From Bacillota bacterium (GTDB lineage Bacteria; Bacillota; Limnochordia; Darwinibacteriales; Darwinibacteriaceae), in NCBI GenBank assembly GCA_012837385.1, contig DURH01000033.1:1-37491 (forward strand): a stretch of DNA of 37,491 nt. The letters run 5' to 3'. A model generated the notes under the pieces. That model made no database searches and had not been told where the DNA came from. It saw only the letters and a program-made list of their open reading frames with translations. Positions 23,610-32,815 of the stretch are shown piece after piece. Made by a program: the position numbers and the translations under genes. The first letter of the stretch is position 1, and each line of letters begins with the position of its first letter.

Positions 23610-24693
23610 TTAACGTTTCTGTTTGAGATAGGCTTCTATGAAAGGATCCAGGTAACCATCCATGACCGCCTCTACATTACCCACTTCCACATTGGTGCGG
23701 TGGTCTTTAACCATAGTGTACGGGCAGAACACATAGGAACGAATCTGATTGCCCCAGGCGATCTCCTGCTGTTCGCCTTTGATGCTTTCCAGCTTCGCCC
23801 GCTGTTCCTCCAGCTGCCTTTCCATGAGCCTAGCCCGGAGAATTTTCATGGCCGCTTCACGGTTGAAGTGCTGAGAACGCTCCGACTGGCACTGAACCAC
23901 TATCCCTGTGGGCAGGTGGGTGATGCGGATGGCAGAGTCGGTTTTGTTCACGTGTTGGCCCCCTGCACCGCTGGATCGATAGGTGTCGATGCGCAGATCA
24001 TCGGGATTGATTTCCACACTCACGTCGTCCTCAATCTCAGGAAGCACCTGCACCGAAGAAAAGGAAGTGTGCCTCCGTCCAGAGGAATCAAAGGGCGAGA
24101 TCCGCACCAAGCGGTGTACCCCTTTTTCGCTCTTTAGATAACCATAGGCATGCACGCCTTTGATCAGCAAGGTTACGTCTTTGATCCCTGCCTCATCGCC
24201 AGGTTGATAGTCCAGAGTCTCTACTGTGTAGCCCCGTTCTTCCGCCCAGCGGGTATACATCCTCCACAGCATGGAGGCCCAGTCTTGTGACTCGGTGCCT
24301 CCTGCCCCCGGGTGAATGCTTAATATGGCGTTGCTGCTATCATACTCTCCGCTGAGCAGGGACTCCAGTTCCAAATCGGCAACCTCCCGCTCCAAACTTG
24401 GCAGGGCACCGTCCAATTCTGCCTGGAGAGCCTGATCTTCTGATTCCTCCACCAGCTCAACTAAGACGAGGGTTTCCTCATGGAGATCGCGTACCTTCTG
24501 CCACCGTTTGATAGTTCTCTTCAGCTCGCTGATCTCCCTAGTAGTCTGCTGAGCCAATTCCTGGTTATCCCAGAAACCAGGCTCCAACATGGTCTTTTCT
24601 AACTCACCGAGGCGCTCTTCTTTGCCAGCAATGTCAAAGATAACCCCGCATTTCCTCGATCCGTTTACCCAAGTTTGCTAACAGCTCATGCAT
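23610..24693 (-). CDS. prfB: Peptide chain release factor 2 with programmed +1 frameshift
   Basis: RF2 terminates translation at UGA and UAA. The gene is in two frames. Nineteen codons run from ATG 24693 to an in-frame TGA (24634-24636) within CTTTGAC, preceded by the internal SD-like GCGGGG. A +1 shift at CTT then reads GAC (24635-24633) and continues 341 codons to 23610, giving about 360 residues. This is the classical autoregulatory frameshift, where low RF2 favours shifting. The protein has the stop-codon-reading SPF motif ([11 protein letters not shown]) and the catalytic GGQ in [11 protein letters not shown]. The true start has GGGAGG 7 nt upstream and overlaps the secA stop by 8 nt. 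Confidence 0.97.
24634..24651 (-). other. prfB: Programmed +1 frameshift site in prfB
   Basis: On the minus strand the sequence reads ATGCGGGGTTATCTTTGA followed by C, combining the SD-like GCGGGG, the slippery CTT and a UGA with a following C. This is the arrangement of bacterial prfB frameshift sites. The downstream frame matches RF2 from the first shifted codon. Confidence 0.95.
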
Positions 24694-27202
24694 CGGATGA
24701 CCTCCCGTGACACTTCTTGTACTTTTTCCCGCTGCCGCAGGGACAGGGGTCGTTGCGGCCCACTTTTTCTCCTACGCGGCGCGGCGTGTGTTCTCGCTCC
24801 TCACCCTGGTTCGTTTGCGCTTCTGCCAAACGATCCTTGGGTTGAGCTTTCTCGGCTCCCACCAGCCTCACCTTGAAGAGCATGCTGATACAGTCTTCCT
24901 GAATGCGGTGGACCATTTCCTGAAACATCTCAAAGGCCTCAAAGCGGTACTCCAAGAGAGGATCCCTCTGCCCGTAGGCCCTGAGACCAATTCCTTCCCG
25001 CAGATCATCCATGGCGGCAAGATGATTCATCCACTTCTGATCAGTAATCTGCAGCAGGACCAGCTTCTCGATATGGCGCTGGAGTTCAGGCGTGTAGTTG
25101 GCCATACGCTTGGCATAGGCCTCTTGAGCCCTTTCCAGAAGAACCTCCGCCATCTCTTTAGGCGCCAAGGCGCCAAGCCCCTCCACTGTCAGCTCCAGGG
25201 GCTGACCCACAATTTCCGCGTACTGCTGCCTAATAGCTTCTAAATCCCAATCGCCCCGATTCAGCTTCTCATCTGCATAGCGCTCCACCAGGCGCTCAAA
25301 CACAGCTACCATCATGGCGCTGATCTGCTCTGAGATGTTCTCATCCAGCAGCACAGCCCGTCTCTGGGCATAGATCACTTCCCGCTGCTGGTTCATGACA
25401 TCGTCATATTCCAGAACCTGTTTCCTGATCTCAAAGTGACGGGTCTCCACACGCTTCTGTGCGTTCTCAATGGCTTTGCTGATCTGGGGATGATCAATGG
25501 GCTGATCCTCGTCCCACCCTAAGCGGTCCATGATCCCCATAATGCGGTCCGAGCCAAAGAGGCGCATGAGATCGTCTTCCATGGAGACATAGAACTGGGA
25601 AGAACCCGGATCGCCTTGACGGCCCGAACGGCCGCGGAGCTGGTTGTCAATACGCCTTGACTCATGGCGTTCGGTGCCAATAACATGCAGGCCGCCTAGT
25701 TCTACAACGCCATCGCCTAACACGATGTCTGTACCACGGCCCGCCATATTAGTGGCGATGGTAACCATGCCGGGCTGGCCGGCCTGCTTGATAATCTCGG
25801 CCTCTTGTTCATGATACTTGGCGTTGAGTACCTGGTGGTCAATGCCCTGCCTCTTCAATAATTCACTGTAGAATTCGGAAGCCTCAATACTGATTGTGCC
25901 CACCAGGACGGGCTGGCCTTTTTTATGGCGCTCCACAATATCAGAGATCACTGCTTTAGCCTTGGCCTTAGCCGTCTTGAAGACAAGATCCGGCATGTCC
26001 CGGCGGATCATGGGCTTGTTAGTGGGAATGACCACTACATCTAGGCCGTAAATCTTGCGGAACTCCTCTTCTTCAGTCTTGGCGGTACCAGTCATACCCG
26101 CCAGCTTAGTGTACATGCGGAAGTAGTTTTGATAGGTAATGGAAGCAAGGGTCTGGCTCTCCTTGAGAACCTCTACCCCTTCTTTGGCCTCAATGCTCTG
26201 GTGCAAGCCGTCAGAGTACCGTCTGCCAGGCATCAGCCGACCGGTGAACTCGTCGACAATGATCACTTCGCCATCTTTCACCACATAATCCCTGTCGCGG
26301 GTAAAGAATTCCTTAGCCTTTAGGGCTTGATGGAGGTAGTGGCTTAGTTCGAAATGCACATCGTCGAACAGATTTTCAATGCCCAAGATGCGCTCTACCC
26401 TGGAGACTCCCTCTTCAGTGATGGCAATGGTCTTAGCCTTCTCATCCACTTGGTAGTCCCGCTCGGGTTTGAGCTGAGGAGCTATTTGGGCAAAGCGCAC
26501 ATAGTGCCGGGCGGAATCTTCTGCCGCTCCAGAAATGATCAGAGGCGTTCTGGCCTCGTCGATTAAAATGGAGTCCACCTCGTCCACGATGGCATAGTGC
26601 AGGGACCTCTGCACTATCTGTTCGGGGTAGACCACCATATTGTCCCGCAGATAGTCGAAACCGAACTCGTTGTTCGTACCATAGGTGATATGGGAATTAT
26701 AGGCTTCCCGGCGTTCGTCAAAGCTGAGCCCGTGCACGATCACGCCAACTGTTAGGCCCAGGAACCGGTATATCTGGCCCATCCACTCAGCATCGCGCTT
26801 GGCCAGATAGTCGTTTACTGTAACCACATGGACGCCCTGATTAGTTAAGGCGTTTAAGTAGACGGGCAGCGTGGCAACAAGAGTTTTGCCCTCACCCGTT
26901 TTCATCTCGGCAATACGTCCTTGATGGAGGATAACCCCTCCTAGGAGCTGCACATCAAAGTGACGCATGCCCAAGGTCCGCCTGGAGGCTTCCCTTACTA
27001 CAGCAAAAGCTTCTGGAAGCAGATCGTCCAAACTGGCCCCAGCGGCCAGCTTCTCCTGGAAATACGGCGTCTTTGCCCTCAACTCGTCATCACTGAGGGC
27101 CTGCATTGCCGGTTCCAGAGCATTTATCTCGTCCACCACAGAGCGCATCCGTTTCAACTCACGCTCCGTGGGATCCAGCCAATTTTTAAGCTTTTCCAGC
27201 AC
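24686..27202 (-). CDS. secA: Preprotein translocase motor ATPase SecA
   Basis: SecA (838 aa) drives secretory proteins through SecYEG. Walker A MKTGEGKT is near residue 100, the DEAD-type [15 protein letters not shown] near 205, the helicase motif [16 protein letters not shown] in nucleotide-binding domain 2, and [13 protein letters not shown] near its end. The C-terminal zinc motif [13 protein letters not shown], which contacts SecB or lipids, is intact. I start at GTG 27202 because GGGAGG lies 7 nt upstream and the protein then begins [11 protein letters not shown] like other SecA proteins. The frame is open 16 codons further up. It has its own promoter and is coupled to prfB. Confidence 0.98.
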   Translation of the reverse strand: MLEKLKNWLDPTERELKRMRSVVDEINALEPAMQALSDDELRAKTPYFQEKLAAGASLDDLLPEAFAVVREASRRTLGMRHFDVQLLGGVILHQGRIAEMKTGEGKTLVATLPVYLNALTNQGVHVVTVNDYLAKRDAEWMGQIYRFLGLTVGVIVHGLSFDERREAYNSHITYGTNNEFGFDYLRDNMVVYPEQIVQRSLHYAIVDEVDSILIDEARTPLIISGAAEDSARHYVRFAQIAPQLKPERDYQVDEKAKTIAITEEGVSRVERILGIENLFDDVHFELSHYLHQALKAKEFFTRDRDYVVKDGEVIIVDEFTGRLMPGRRYSDGLHQSIEAKEGVEVLKESQTLASITYQNYFRMYTKLAGMTGTAKTEEEEFRKIYGLDVVVIPTNKPMIRRDMPDLVFKTAKAKAKAVISDIVERHKKGQPVLVGTISIEASEFYSELLKRQGIDHQVLNAKYHEQEAEIIKQAGQPGMVTIATNMAGRGTDIVLGDGVVELGGLHVIGTERHESRRIDNQLRGRSGRQGDPGSSQFYVSMEDDLMRLFGSDRIMGIMDRLGWDEDQPIDHPQISKAIENAQKRVETRHFEIRKQVLEYDDVMNQQREVIYAQRRAVLLDENISEQISAMMVAVFERLVERYADEKLNRGDWDLEAIRQQYAEIVGQPLELTVEGLGALAPKEMAEVLLERAQEAYAKRMANYTPELQRHIEKLVLLQITDQKWMNHLAAMDDLREGIGLRAYGQRDPLLEYRFEAFEMFQEMVHRIQEDCISMLFKVRLVGAEKAQPKDRLAEAQTNQGEEREHTPRRVGEKVGRNDPCPCGSGKKYKKCHGRSSDA

Positions 27203-27221
27203 TTTCCTACCTCCCTGCTTT

Positions 27222-27250
27222 ATTGTACTACTACCTGCAGGGCCCCGCAA
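27222..27250 (-). promoter_or_regulatory. Promoter of secA-prfB
   Basis: TTGCGG (27245-27250) and TACAAT (27222-27227) are 17 nt apart on the minus strand, in the 56-nt gap between the upstream gene and secA. The leader would be short. Read-through from the hpf transcript is also possible because no terminator lies in the gap. Confidence 0.55.
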
Positions 27251-27258
27251 CCTGGCGG

Positions 27259-28395
27259 TTATGCGCCCCTTATCCCGGCGTCAACTAAGGCCCACAGTCC
27301 CCCGGCCACCAGTGAATGGCCGCCCAGAAGGATGGGAATGGGGGCACCCAAGGCAGCTCGGGTAAACTCCCTCAGGGCATTGTGGGAAATGAGGTGCAGT
27401 TCGCCTAAGTCGGACGCGAACCGATCTGTGGCACTAAGCTGCCAATGAAAGTGTTCGAACAGCACCCTGGTATCTAAGACGGCACCCCCAGCTATTTCCG
27501 CCAGAAAACTGAAAAAAGCCCCATAGCCCAATTCTTCTACTAGTTTACCCATCAGTGCCTGCACTTCACCCCGAGCGTCCCTGCCCAGCGCCTTCATTCC
27601 CCTCTCCTCGGAATAAAGCCTGATGCGGCAGCGGGTGTTGGCATCAAGATACTGAAACAAAGTTGATCCAACGCGTCCGTAGAGGACGAGTTCCCCGCTG
27701 GGATTGCCCAGGAGGTCTCGAATTGCCTCAGCCCTGGTAAAGTCCCAGTTCAAGACCTGCACGGCCTCCCTGGTGTGCGGTCCTAGACTGGGATGCACAG
27801 ACATTATCAACACATCTGTGGGTGTGTCTACATCAAAGTTCATACCCAGAGTACGCTGCATGGGTACAAAACGCAGGCCCCCCTCGTTGCCTAAAGCCAA
27901 GGCCAAAGTATTGTCAATGGGCGGAAGGGTAATCCGGCTCAGCGCGGATGCCGGCGAAAAGCCGACCAGATCAGCGGAATGATAGTTGTTAGTTAAGAAA
28001 ACCTCGTCGTTCTGCTCCAGAATCTCCCGCATATACTGAAGTTCTGCAGAAGAAATCAGGGGAGCGGATGCTCCCCCCATGTACAACACCTTTTCTAAGC
28101 GGCAGTTCTCCACCGCATCCCGCAGGCGCTCACCGAAGTGGAAGGGCCTCTCAATTTCCCTGTCTAAGACCACTTCAACCTGGGCTGGCTGCAGTCGCTG
28201 GGCAAGTTCAGGATACGATGTCACCACCACAATCTGCTGAAAACCCGCATCTTTTGCCCTGTCCACCAGGTCTAAAACCATGGCCTGGCGAACCATCTGC
28301 ATCTGGGTTTCCAGCACGCCATCCACCCTACCGCCTTCGAAAATGATCAGGCTGACGGAGGAGGCCGTTTTAGAACTCGGATTCAATAAGCCCAT
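27259..28395 (-). CDS. Unrecognised protein with a CofC/MobA-like nucleotidyltransferase fold
   Basis: I do not recognise this gene. Its first 200 residues look like a GT-A nucleotidyltransferase: [20 protein letters not shown], then [11 protein letters not shown], then [10 protein letters not shown] where such enzymes usually have GGDxPLL, and [14 protein letters not shown] resembling the closing DxDTPxD motif. The normal catalytic Asp of the middle motif appears to be Ala, so it may be inactive or use a different metal site. The C-terminal 170 residues are helical ([35 protein letters not shown]) and unfamiliar. It has no signal peptide. The start is uncertain: ATG 28395 overlaps the hpf stop by 26 nt, in-frame ATG 28404 and TTG 28422 are alternatives, and none has a good SD. 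It is likely coupled to hpf. Confidence 0.6.
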   Translation of the reverse strand: MGLLNPSSKTASSVSLIIFEGGRVDGVLETQMQMVRQAMVLDLVDRAKDAGFQQIVVVTSYPELAQRLQPAQVEVVLDREIERPFHFGERLRDAVENCRLEKVLYMGGASAPLISSAELQYMREILEQNDEVFLTNNYHSADLVGFSPASALSRITLPPIDNTLALALGNEGGLRFVPMQRTLGMNFDVDTPTDVLIMSVHPSLGPHTREAVQVLNWDFTRAEAIRDLLGNPSGELVLYGRVGSTLFQYLDANTRCRIRLYSEERGMKALGRDARGEVQALMGKLVEELGYGAFFSFLAEIAGGAVLDTRVLFEHFHWQLSATDRFASDLGELHLISHNALREFTRAALGAPIPILLGGHSLVAGGLWALVDAGIRGA

Positions 28396-28912
28396 AGTTT
28401 CCATCACGCCGCTTGTACACAACGCTTACTTCTCCACTCTCAGCATCGCGGAAGACAAAAAAGTCATGCCCCAAGAGCTCCATCTGCATGACTGCTTCTT
28501 CCACATCCATAGGCTTTAGCGCAAAACGCTTGGTGCGAACCACCCGCGGGGTTGGAGCCTCCTCACCTTCAGAAACAGGTGCTTGAAACTCACCCAGCTT
28601 AGGTCCCTGCGTCTTCTTCCAGAACCTCGTCTTATACTTATTGAACTGGCGCTCGATTCTTTCCACTGCTGCATCGATGGAGGTGTACATGTCGCCTGTC
28701 TTGCCTTCGCCTCTCAGTAGGACACCTGAAAGATTCATGGTAACTTCCGCAATATGGATTCCCCGTTCAATCCTTAACATCACTTCAGCAGAAGCCGTTC
28801 GATTATCATTGAGGTATTTTTCAAGCTTAGAAGTCTTTTTTTCTACATATCCGCGTAAAGCTTGAGTAATCTCGAGATTCTTCCCAGAGATATTGACCCT
28901 TACTTTAGCCAT
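28370..28912 (-). CDS. hpf: Ribosome hibernation promoting factor, long form
   Basis: The 180-residue protein has an N-terminal S30AE domain (MAKVRVNISGKNLEIT, VEKKTSKLEKYL, ERGIHIAEVTMNLS) that occupies the mRNA/tRNA channel. A linker rich in Glu and Pro and a C-terminal dimerisation domain follow (RTKRFALKPMDVEEAVMQME, LLGHDFFVFRDAESG). Long-form HPF forms 100S ribosome dimers in stationary phase; the B. subtilis orthologue YvyD sits in the same place beside secA. I start at ATG 28912 because AAGGAGTGA lies 8 nt upstream. An in-frame ATG at 28972, also with an SD-like AAGGAT, would add 20 residues not typical of the family. Confidence 0.95.
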   Translation of the reverse strand: MAKVRVNISGKNLEITQALRGYVEKKTSKLEKYLNDNRTASAEVMLRIERGIHIAEVTMNLSGVLLRGEGKTGDMYTSIDAAVERIERQFNKYKTRFWKKTQGPKLGEFQAPVSEGEEAPTPRVVRTKRFALKPMDVEEAVMQMELLGHDFFVFRDAESGEVSVVYKRRDGNYGLIESEF

Positions 28913-28992
28913 CCCTATCACTCCTTCAATGATAAACTTTGGTGCCTTACCAGTAATATTACCCTTAGCCATCCCAAAATCCTTCTGGGGAG

Positions 28993-29021
28993 AAAAATGG
29001 ACTGAGTGAAAACTCAGTCCA
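28993..29021 (-). terminator. Intrinsic terminator of the cold-shock gene
   Basis: TGGACTGAGT (28998-29007) pairs perfectly with ACTCAGTCCA (29012-29021) around a GAAA loop. On the minus strand it is followed by the U run from 28993-28997. It separates csp from hpf. Confidence 0.92.
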
Positions 29022-29035
29022 AGAACTATACAGTT

Positions 29036-29236
29036 TTACAACTTGACAACGTTGGAAGCTTGTGGCCCGCGCTCGCCGGTTACAATCTCGAACTCTACTG
29101 TTTCGCCTTCTTGAAGGGACTTAAACCCTTCCTGCTGGATTGCTGAGAAGTGTACGAATACGTCTCCTTCTCCATCGTCCCGCTCAATAAACCCGTACCC
29201 CTTCTCAGCGTTAAACCATTTGACCTTGCCTAACAT
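29036..29236 (-). CDS. Cold-shock protein (CspA family RNA chaperone)
   Basis: The 66-residue single-domain cold-shock protein has both RNA-binding motifs, KGYGFIE (residues 12-18) and VFVHFSAI (27-34), and the usual WFN and EFEIV segments. It melts mRNA secondary structure and acts as an RNA chaperone. The ATG start has AGGAGG about 10 nt upstream. It is a single-gene unit with its own promoter and terminator, inserted between the fliT-like gene and hpf, where B. subtilis has none. The 5' leader is only about 50 nt, so the long cold-responsive leader known from enterobacterial cspA is absent. Confidence 0.97.
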   Translation of the reverse strand: MLGKVKWFNAEKGYGFIERDDGEGDVFVHFSAIQQEGFKSLQEGETVEFEIVTGERGPQASNVVKL

Positions 29237-29294
29237 TAGTAAACATTCCTCCTAAGCTTTTGAAACTGCCGGTCACAAACTTCCGGTAACTAAA

Positions 29295-29323
29295 CTTTAA
29301 CATAGCTTAAAGACATCTGTCAA
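29295..29323 (-). promoter_or_regulatory. Promoter of the cold-shock gene
   Basis: A perfect -35 TTGACA (29318-29323) and a -10 TTAAAG (29295-29300) are 17 nt apart on the minus strand, with an AT-rich spacer. The predicted leader to the ATG is about 50 nt. Confidence 0.75.
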
Positions 29324-29341
29324 GGTTTGGAAATCCGCAGT

Positions 29342-29803
29342 TCAAGATTCTTTTCCGCCATAGGCCCGGCCTGCCCGCCTCCTCTGTACAACCTGCTGAC
29401 CCTGGGTCTGTTTGAGATAGGCGTTGAGGGCAGCCTCGTTCTGACGCTCCTGTGTTTCCAGTCTTTCCAACACGGGCACCAACGCGGCGATCACCTCACT
29501 CAACGCGGTGAGATCATCCTGATAGTACTCGGGGGCCACCAACTTGAGCTGGGGCAGAGAGAAACTTGCCACCCCAAAATGGCTCACCAACTGCTCTTGA
29601 AGTCTCCTAATTTGCTGTTCATATTCCCCGGCCTGCTTGAGCAGTCCTTCCTTGGCTTTCAGAACCTGGAGAAGCTTATCCAACTGCCCCCTGCTGATCA
29701 GCCCGCCTTCCTGGGATCCAACTTCACCGATCTCCTGATAGAGTTTGAGCTGGTCTTGGTAGGCTGTGGTAAGCTCCGCAATCTTTTCACGGATTTCCCT
29801 CAT
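29342..29803 (-). CDS. Probable FliT-like/FlgN-like flagellar chaperone
   Basis: The 153-residue protein is almost entirely helical with coiled-coil character (LTTAYQDQLKLYQEIGEV, LLKQAGEYEQQIRRLQEQLV, VLERLETQERQNEAALNAYL). Its start overlaps the fliS stop as ATGA, so it is translationally coupled. The position after fliS is that of fliT, which encodes the export chaperone for the filament cap FliD. The sequence alone does not prove this; a FlgN-type chaperone is the alternative. No fliD is present in the window. Confidence 0.6.
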   Translation of the reverse strand: MREIREKIAELTTAYQDQLKLYQEIGEVGSQEGGLISRGQLDKLLQVLKAKEGLLKQAGEYEQQIRRLQEQLVSHFGVASFSLPQLKLVAPEYYQDDLTALSEVIAALVPVLERLETQERQNEAALNAYLKQTQGQQVVQRRRAGRAYGGKES

Positions 29804-30171
29804 TTGGTCTCCGACACCACCTGTGCCCAGGTGTCCCTCAGCTCAGTCAGAAGCAGCAGTGCCTCCTCTATCGCTTCAGGATCCTTCTTGACATTAGCGT
29901 GCACCAAACGGTCATAAATATATGTGTATAATTGCTCCAAATTCTGAGCAATGTCACCCACACTGAGATCTAAGGATAGGTTCAGCTCATTTACTATGTC
30001 TTGGACGCGGATCAATCTGTTGCTTGCTGCTTCAATTTCACCCCGGTTCAAGTGCTCCTGTGCTTGACGGGCAAAGCGAATTGCACCATCATACAGCATG
30101 AGCAGGAGCTCACCTGGCGAAGCTGTTGACACCTGAGTTTGTCTGTAAATCTGATATGCATGTGCAGTCAT
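29800..30171 (-). CDS. fliS: Flagellin export chaperone FliS
   Basis: FliS (123 aa) binds the C-terminus of flagellin in the cytoplasm, preventing premature assembly and delivering it for export. It has the family hallmark YRQTQVSTASPGELLLMLYD near the N-terminus and four helices thereafter. SD AGGGGGAG lies a few nt before the ATG. It is 17 nt from flaG. Usually fliD lies between flaG and fliS; here it is missing. Confidence 0.96.
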   Translation of the reverse strand: MTAHAYQIYRQTQVSTASPGELLLMLYDGAIRFARQAQEHLNRGEIEAASNRLIRVQDIVNELNLSLDLSVGDIAQNLEQLYTYIYDRLVHANVKKDPEAIEEALLLLTELRDTWAQVVSETK

Positions 30172-30188
30172 TGTTCTCCCCCTACCCC

Positions 30189-30560
30189 CTAAGCCCTCTT
30201 GTCAACCAAAAGTCCGATCATCTCGCGAATCCTGGCTACCGTGTCGAGAACTTCCTCTGGAGGGATTTCCTTGATCACCTCATCATTTTGCACATCCACG
30301 ACCTTAACCATTATCCGCTGTGTGTCTTCATGTATGCTGAACCTGAGGGCGCGGTTTGCATACTCCATGGACTTGTTAATTACCTCTACGGCATTCTCTA
30401 CGTCCAGCTTATTGACTTCTTCTGTTTGCAGTCCTTCCTTACCCAGCTGGTCTACTGAAAGCTCACGACCTGTCTGCGACCCCCGCTCTACTGTCTGACT
30501 CGTGGGCACCTGCGGCATGTGACTCACCTTAGTCAGATCCATCGCTCCTTGAACTCTCAT
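30189..30560 (-). CDS. flaG: Flagellar protein FlaG
   Basis: The 123-residue protein has a variable N-terminal half and the conserved FlaG C-terminal domain (SIHEDTQRIMVKVVDVQNDE followed by VIKEIPPEEVLD). FlaG influences filament length in some species but its biochemical role is not settled. The ATG at 30560 is supported by AAAGGAGGG 7 nt upstream. A second in-frame ATG six codons on also has an SD-like AAGGAG but with poor spacing. It is 29 nt after csrA. Confidence 0.94.
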   Translation of the reverse strand: MRVQGAMDLTKVSHMPQVPTSQTVERGSQTGRELSVDQLGKEGLQTEEVNKLDVENAVEVINKSMEYANRALRFSIHEDTQRIMVKVVDVQNDEVIKEIPPEEVLDTVARIREMIGLLVDKRA

Positions 30561-30589
30561 ACGCCAACCCTCCTTTGCTTGGCTTCGTA

Positions 30590-30844
30590 CTATAACTCGC
30601 TCTTCACCTGAGGCTGAGCTTCCCGCAGCGCTCTCTCCAAGGCTCCCACATCGATCTGCCTCTTCAGAGCCGCCCGCTTGTTCTCGGCCTGAATTTCCTC
30701 ATAGACCTCATGTCGATGGACCATGATCTCCCGGGGAGCTTCAATACCCAACTTCACCTGGTCGCCCCGGACATCTACCACCACAACGCGGACATGATCG
30801 CCAATCATGATGCTTTGGTCCACTTTACGAGTTAATACCAGCAT
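30590..30844 (-). CDS. csrA: Carbon storage regulator CsrA
   Basis: CsrA (84 aa) is a dimeric RNA-binding protein that blocks translation by binding GGA motifs near ribosome binding sites; in Bacillus it represses hag and is antagonised by FliW. The N-terminal strand [16 protein letters not shown] and the RNA-contacting [11 protein letters not shown] are intact. The tail after residue 60 is somewhat longer than in enterobacteria, as is common in Bacillota. GGGAGG provides the SD. It lies 44 nt after fliW, forming the usual FliW-CsrA pair. The expected hag target is not in this window. Confidence 0.98.
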   Translation of the reverse strand: MLVLTRKVDQSIMIGDHVRVVVVDVRGDQVKLGIEAPREIMVHRHEVYEEIQAENKRAALKRQIDVGALERALREAQPQVKSEL

Positions 30845-30888
30845 ATCTGTCCCTCCCTGGACTCTATTCTTCCCAGATAAGTCCAGAT

Positions 30889-31383
30889 TTAGACCGATTC
30901 TGGAATCTCTTCCGCACTCTGCTCAGCTTTGCTCTGCTGCTGGAGCAGATAAGCGTTTCTATGCATTTCAGCCAACACGTTGTGTTTCGTGTGGTACTTA
31001 TCACCTGATATGATCAGCTGCGCACCCAGCCGCTCCTTCGTATTGATTACTACCGGAGCTTGCAGATTAACCGTCATCTCTGCAACGTTCTCGGGGATGG
31101 TGACAATACCATAGACCTTGCCGTCTTCTGGAGCGCCGATCTGCAGCAGCTCAACTTCTTCATCACTCAACTCCACGGAATAGTCTGCTCGAACCAGCTC
31201 AGGCATGATCACCACAAAACTCAGGCTGGGCTCGTCCACCGACTGCAGGAAACTAAAAACACTCTGTTCTTGCTCCAAAATGATGTATCTATGATAGTCG
31301 GCAAAGCCCAGAATACCCCTGGGGAAACTGATGATCATGTTTTCCTCTACCTGCACTGGACCAAACTTCGTTTTCAATTCCAC
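30889..31383 (-). CDS. fliW: Flagellar assembly factor FliW
   Basis: The 164-residue cytoplasmic protein binds either flagellin or CsrA, so CsrA is released to repress flagellin synthesis when flagellin accumulates. Family marks include [16 protein letters not shown] near residue 18, [10 protein letters not shown] and VYGIVTIPE. The C-terminal extension of about 20 residues is acidic. The start is GTG (31383), with GAGGTGG as SD. It is co-transcribed with csrA. Confidence 0.96.
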   Translation of the reverse strand: MELKTKFGPVQVEENMIISFPRGILGFADYHRYIILEQEQSVFSFLQSVDEPSLSFVVIMPELVRADYSVELSDEEVELLQIGAPEDGKVYGIVTIPENVAEMTVNLQAPVVINTKERLGAQLIISGDKYHTKHNVLAEMHRNAYLLQQQSKAEQSAEEIPESV

Positions 31384-31401
31384 GTTAGCGCCACCTCATC
31401 C

Positions 31402-31890
31402 TCACCCACGCACATCCACATACACCCCACCTAACTGCCAGGTGATGGTGGGCGGACGAACGTAGTGTTTTATGTCAACCCCACCTTGGTTCCAATCAAG
31501 TTCCTGTCCATAATGAAACCTAATCTCTGGCCTTGTTGTTGGTGCGGCCTTAATATTCAACTCAGGGATCCGCGCGTCCATCCTGCGCCTGGCCTGATCC
31601 GCAAAGATGATCTCCTCTCGGAAGTGCCCCGCCCGCTGGACAACCTCATCGCCCTCTGCAGCTATTTGGCCAATAGCGTTGATGGTCTTGCTGCGAGCCT
31701 CATCTCGTACCTGTCGGCTGAAGTGGTACAGCCCCGGCAATCCCAATTCAGCCCTGCTCTGCCGTTGATCGATCTCCAGCTCCGGACCGTAGGTCTTAAC
31801 CTGAAGCTGCGACACCTGCTGTTTAATCTCAGCCCGTGGCCAGTGATATTCAACGCTGAAGCGAGGGTAGACGGTGGTAATCTGCAGCAT
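31402..31890 (-). CDS. DUF6470 (YviE-like) protein of the flagellar operon
   Basis: The 162-residue protein begins MLQITTVYPRFSVEYHWPRA and has a central QSRAELGL plus a conserved aromatic-rich C-terminus (ITWQLGGVYVDVRG). This pattern and its place between flgL and fliW match DUF6470/YviE. Function is unknown. It is 15 nt after flgL, with SD GGAG close to the ATG, and 18 nt before fliW. Its conservation within the hook-to-CsrA block suggests a role in flagellar assembly. Confidence 0.88.
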   Translation of the reverse strand: MLQITTVYPRFSVEYHWPRAEIKQQVSQLQVKTYGPELEIDQRQSRAELGLPGLYHFSRQVRDEARSKTINAIGQIAAEGDEVVQRAGHFREEIIFADQARRRMDARIPELNIKAAPTTRPEIRFHYGQELDWNQGGVDIKHYVRPPTITWQLGGVYVDVRG

Positions 31891-31905
31891 AACCTACTCC
31901 CTACC

Positions 31906-32802
31906 CTAACGTAAGAAGTCTACCAGCGAAGGCTGGATGATGCGGGCTCCCACTGCCAAAGCGGTACGATAGGCAAACTCCTCCATTTTGAGTTCCATAA
32001 TGGCTTCGGCATAGTCCAAGTCCTGCTCTTCAGAAAGAATCTTGGTCAGGTTAAGTTGTAGATCCTGGAGGCGTTCCTGGGCTAGGTCGACTCGATTTTG
32101 CTTACCACCGATTTCCGACATAATGCTTAAAACTCCATCAAGAGCATCATCCAAGTCCCCCAGTACGTCGTCGGGGGCCCTGCCACTCTGAGTGAGATCC
32201 TCGTGAAGAGTCTTTAAGGCAGAGAAAATGCCCAGGAAAAAGTCCCCGTCCACGCTCACCTCCATGGTTACACCTTCACCAATCTCGTATTGAACTAAGT
32301 TTGAGTCTCCCTTGCCCTCCAAATACTCTACATCAGGCAGCGGTTCCGTCGAGTTGGGATCCGTTGTAAAAGGAGGCGAATCGGTATGCTGTCTGGCAAA
32401 CAAATAGCGTCCGCCGTGCGTGGAATTAGCCAGCTGCATAAGATTATCACGAAGCTGCGCTACTTCATCGGCCAAAGCCTTTCTCGCAGTATCATCTAGG
32501 TGGGTTGAAGCGCCACTTACAGCCAAATCCTTAGCACGGTGTATCACACTCACTACATCCTGAAGCACTACATCAGTGGCATCAAGCCAAGAGACTGCTG
32601 AGCCAATGTTTCGGATGTACTGCTCGGTTTGCCTGATTGAAGTACTGGTTCGCAAGATCAACTCTGTTTTGACCGGATCGTCTGAAGGCGCATTGATCTT
32701 CTTCTTCGTCCCCAGTTGGTTGTTGATCCGCTCCAATCGAGTCAGGCCGCGGTTGAGGTTCATCAGCAAGTTGTTGTTCATCATCTTATTGGTAACCCGC
32801 AT
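31906..32802 (-). CDS. flgL: Hook-filament junction protein FlgL (HAP3)
   Basis: FlgL (298 aa) is exported and forms the ring joining the hook-associated protein FlgK to the flagellin filament. The flagellin-like N-terminal coiled coil is clear (MRVTNKMMNNNLLMNLNRGL, then LGTKKKINAPSDDP), as is the C-terminal helix (LDYAEAIMELKMEEFAYRTAL). SD AGGAGG lies 9 nt before the ATG. It follows flgK by 13 nt. Confidence 0.96.
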   Translation of the reverse strand: MRVTNKMMNNNLLMNLNRGLTRLERINNQLGTKKKINAPSDDPVKTELILRTSTSIRQTEQYIRNIGSAVSWLDATDVVLQDVVSVIHRAKDLAVSGASTHLDDTARKALADEVAQLRDNLMQLANSTHGGRYLFARQHTDSPPFTTDPNSTEPLPDVEYLEGKGDSNLVQYEIGEGVTMEVSVDGDFFLGIFSALKTLHEDLTQSGRAPDDVLGDLDDALDGVLSIMSEIGGKQNRVDLAQERLQDLQLNLTKILSEEQDLDYAEAIMELKMEEFAYRTALAVGARIIQPSLVDFLR

Positions 32803-32815
32803 AGTCTGATGCCTC

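Noticed and set aside
28955-28984. Sigma-H-type promoter for hpf
   Set aside because: AAGGATTT resembles the -35, but the -10 region does not match GAAT at the right spacing, so it is not listed as a feature.
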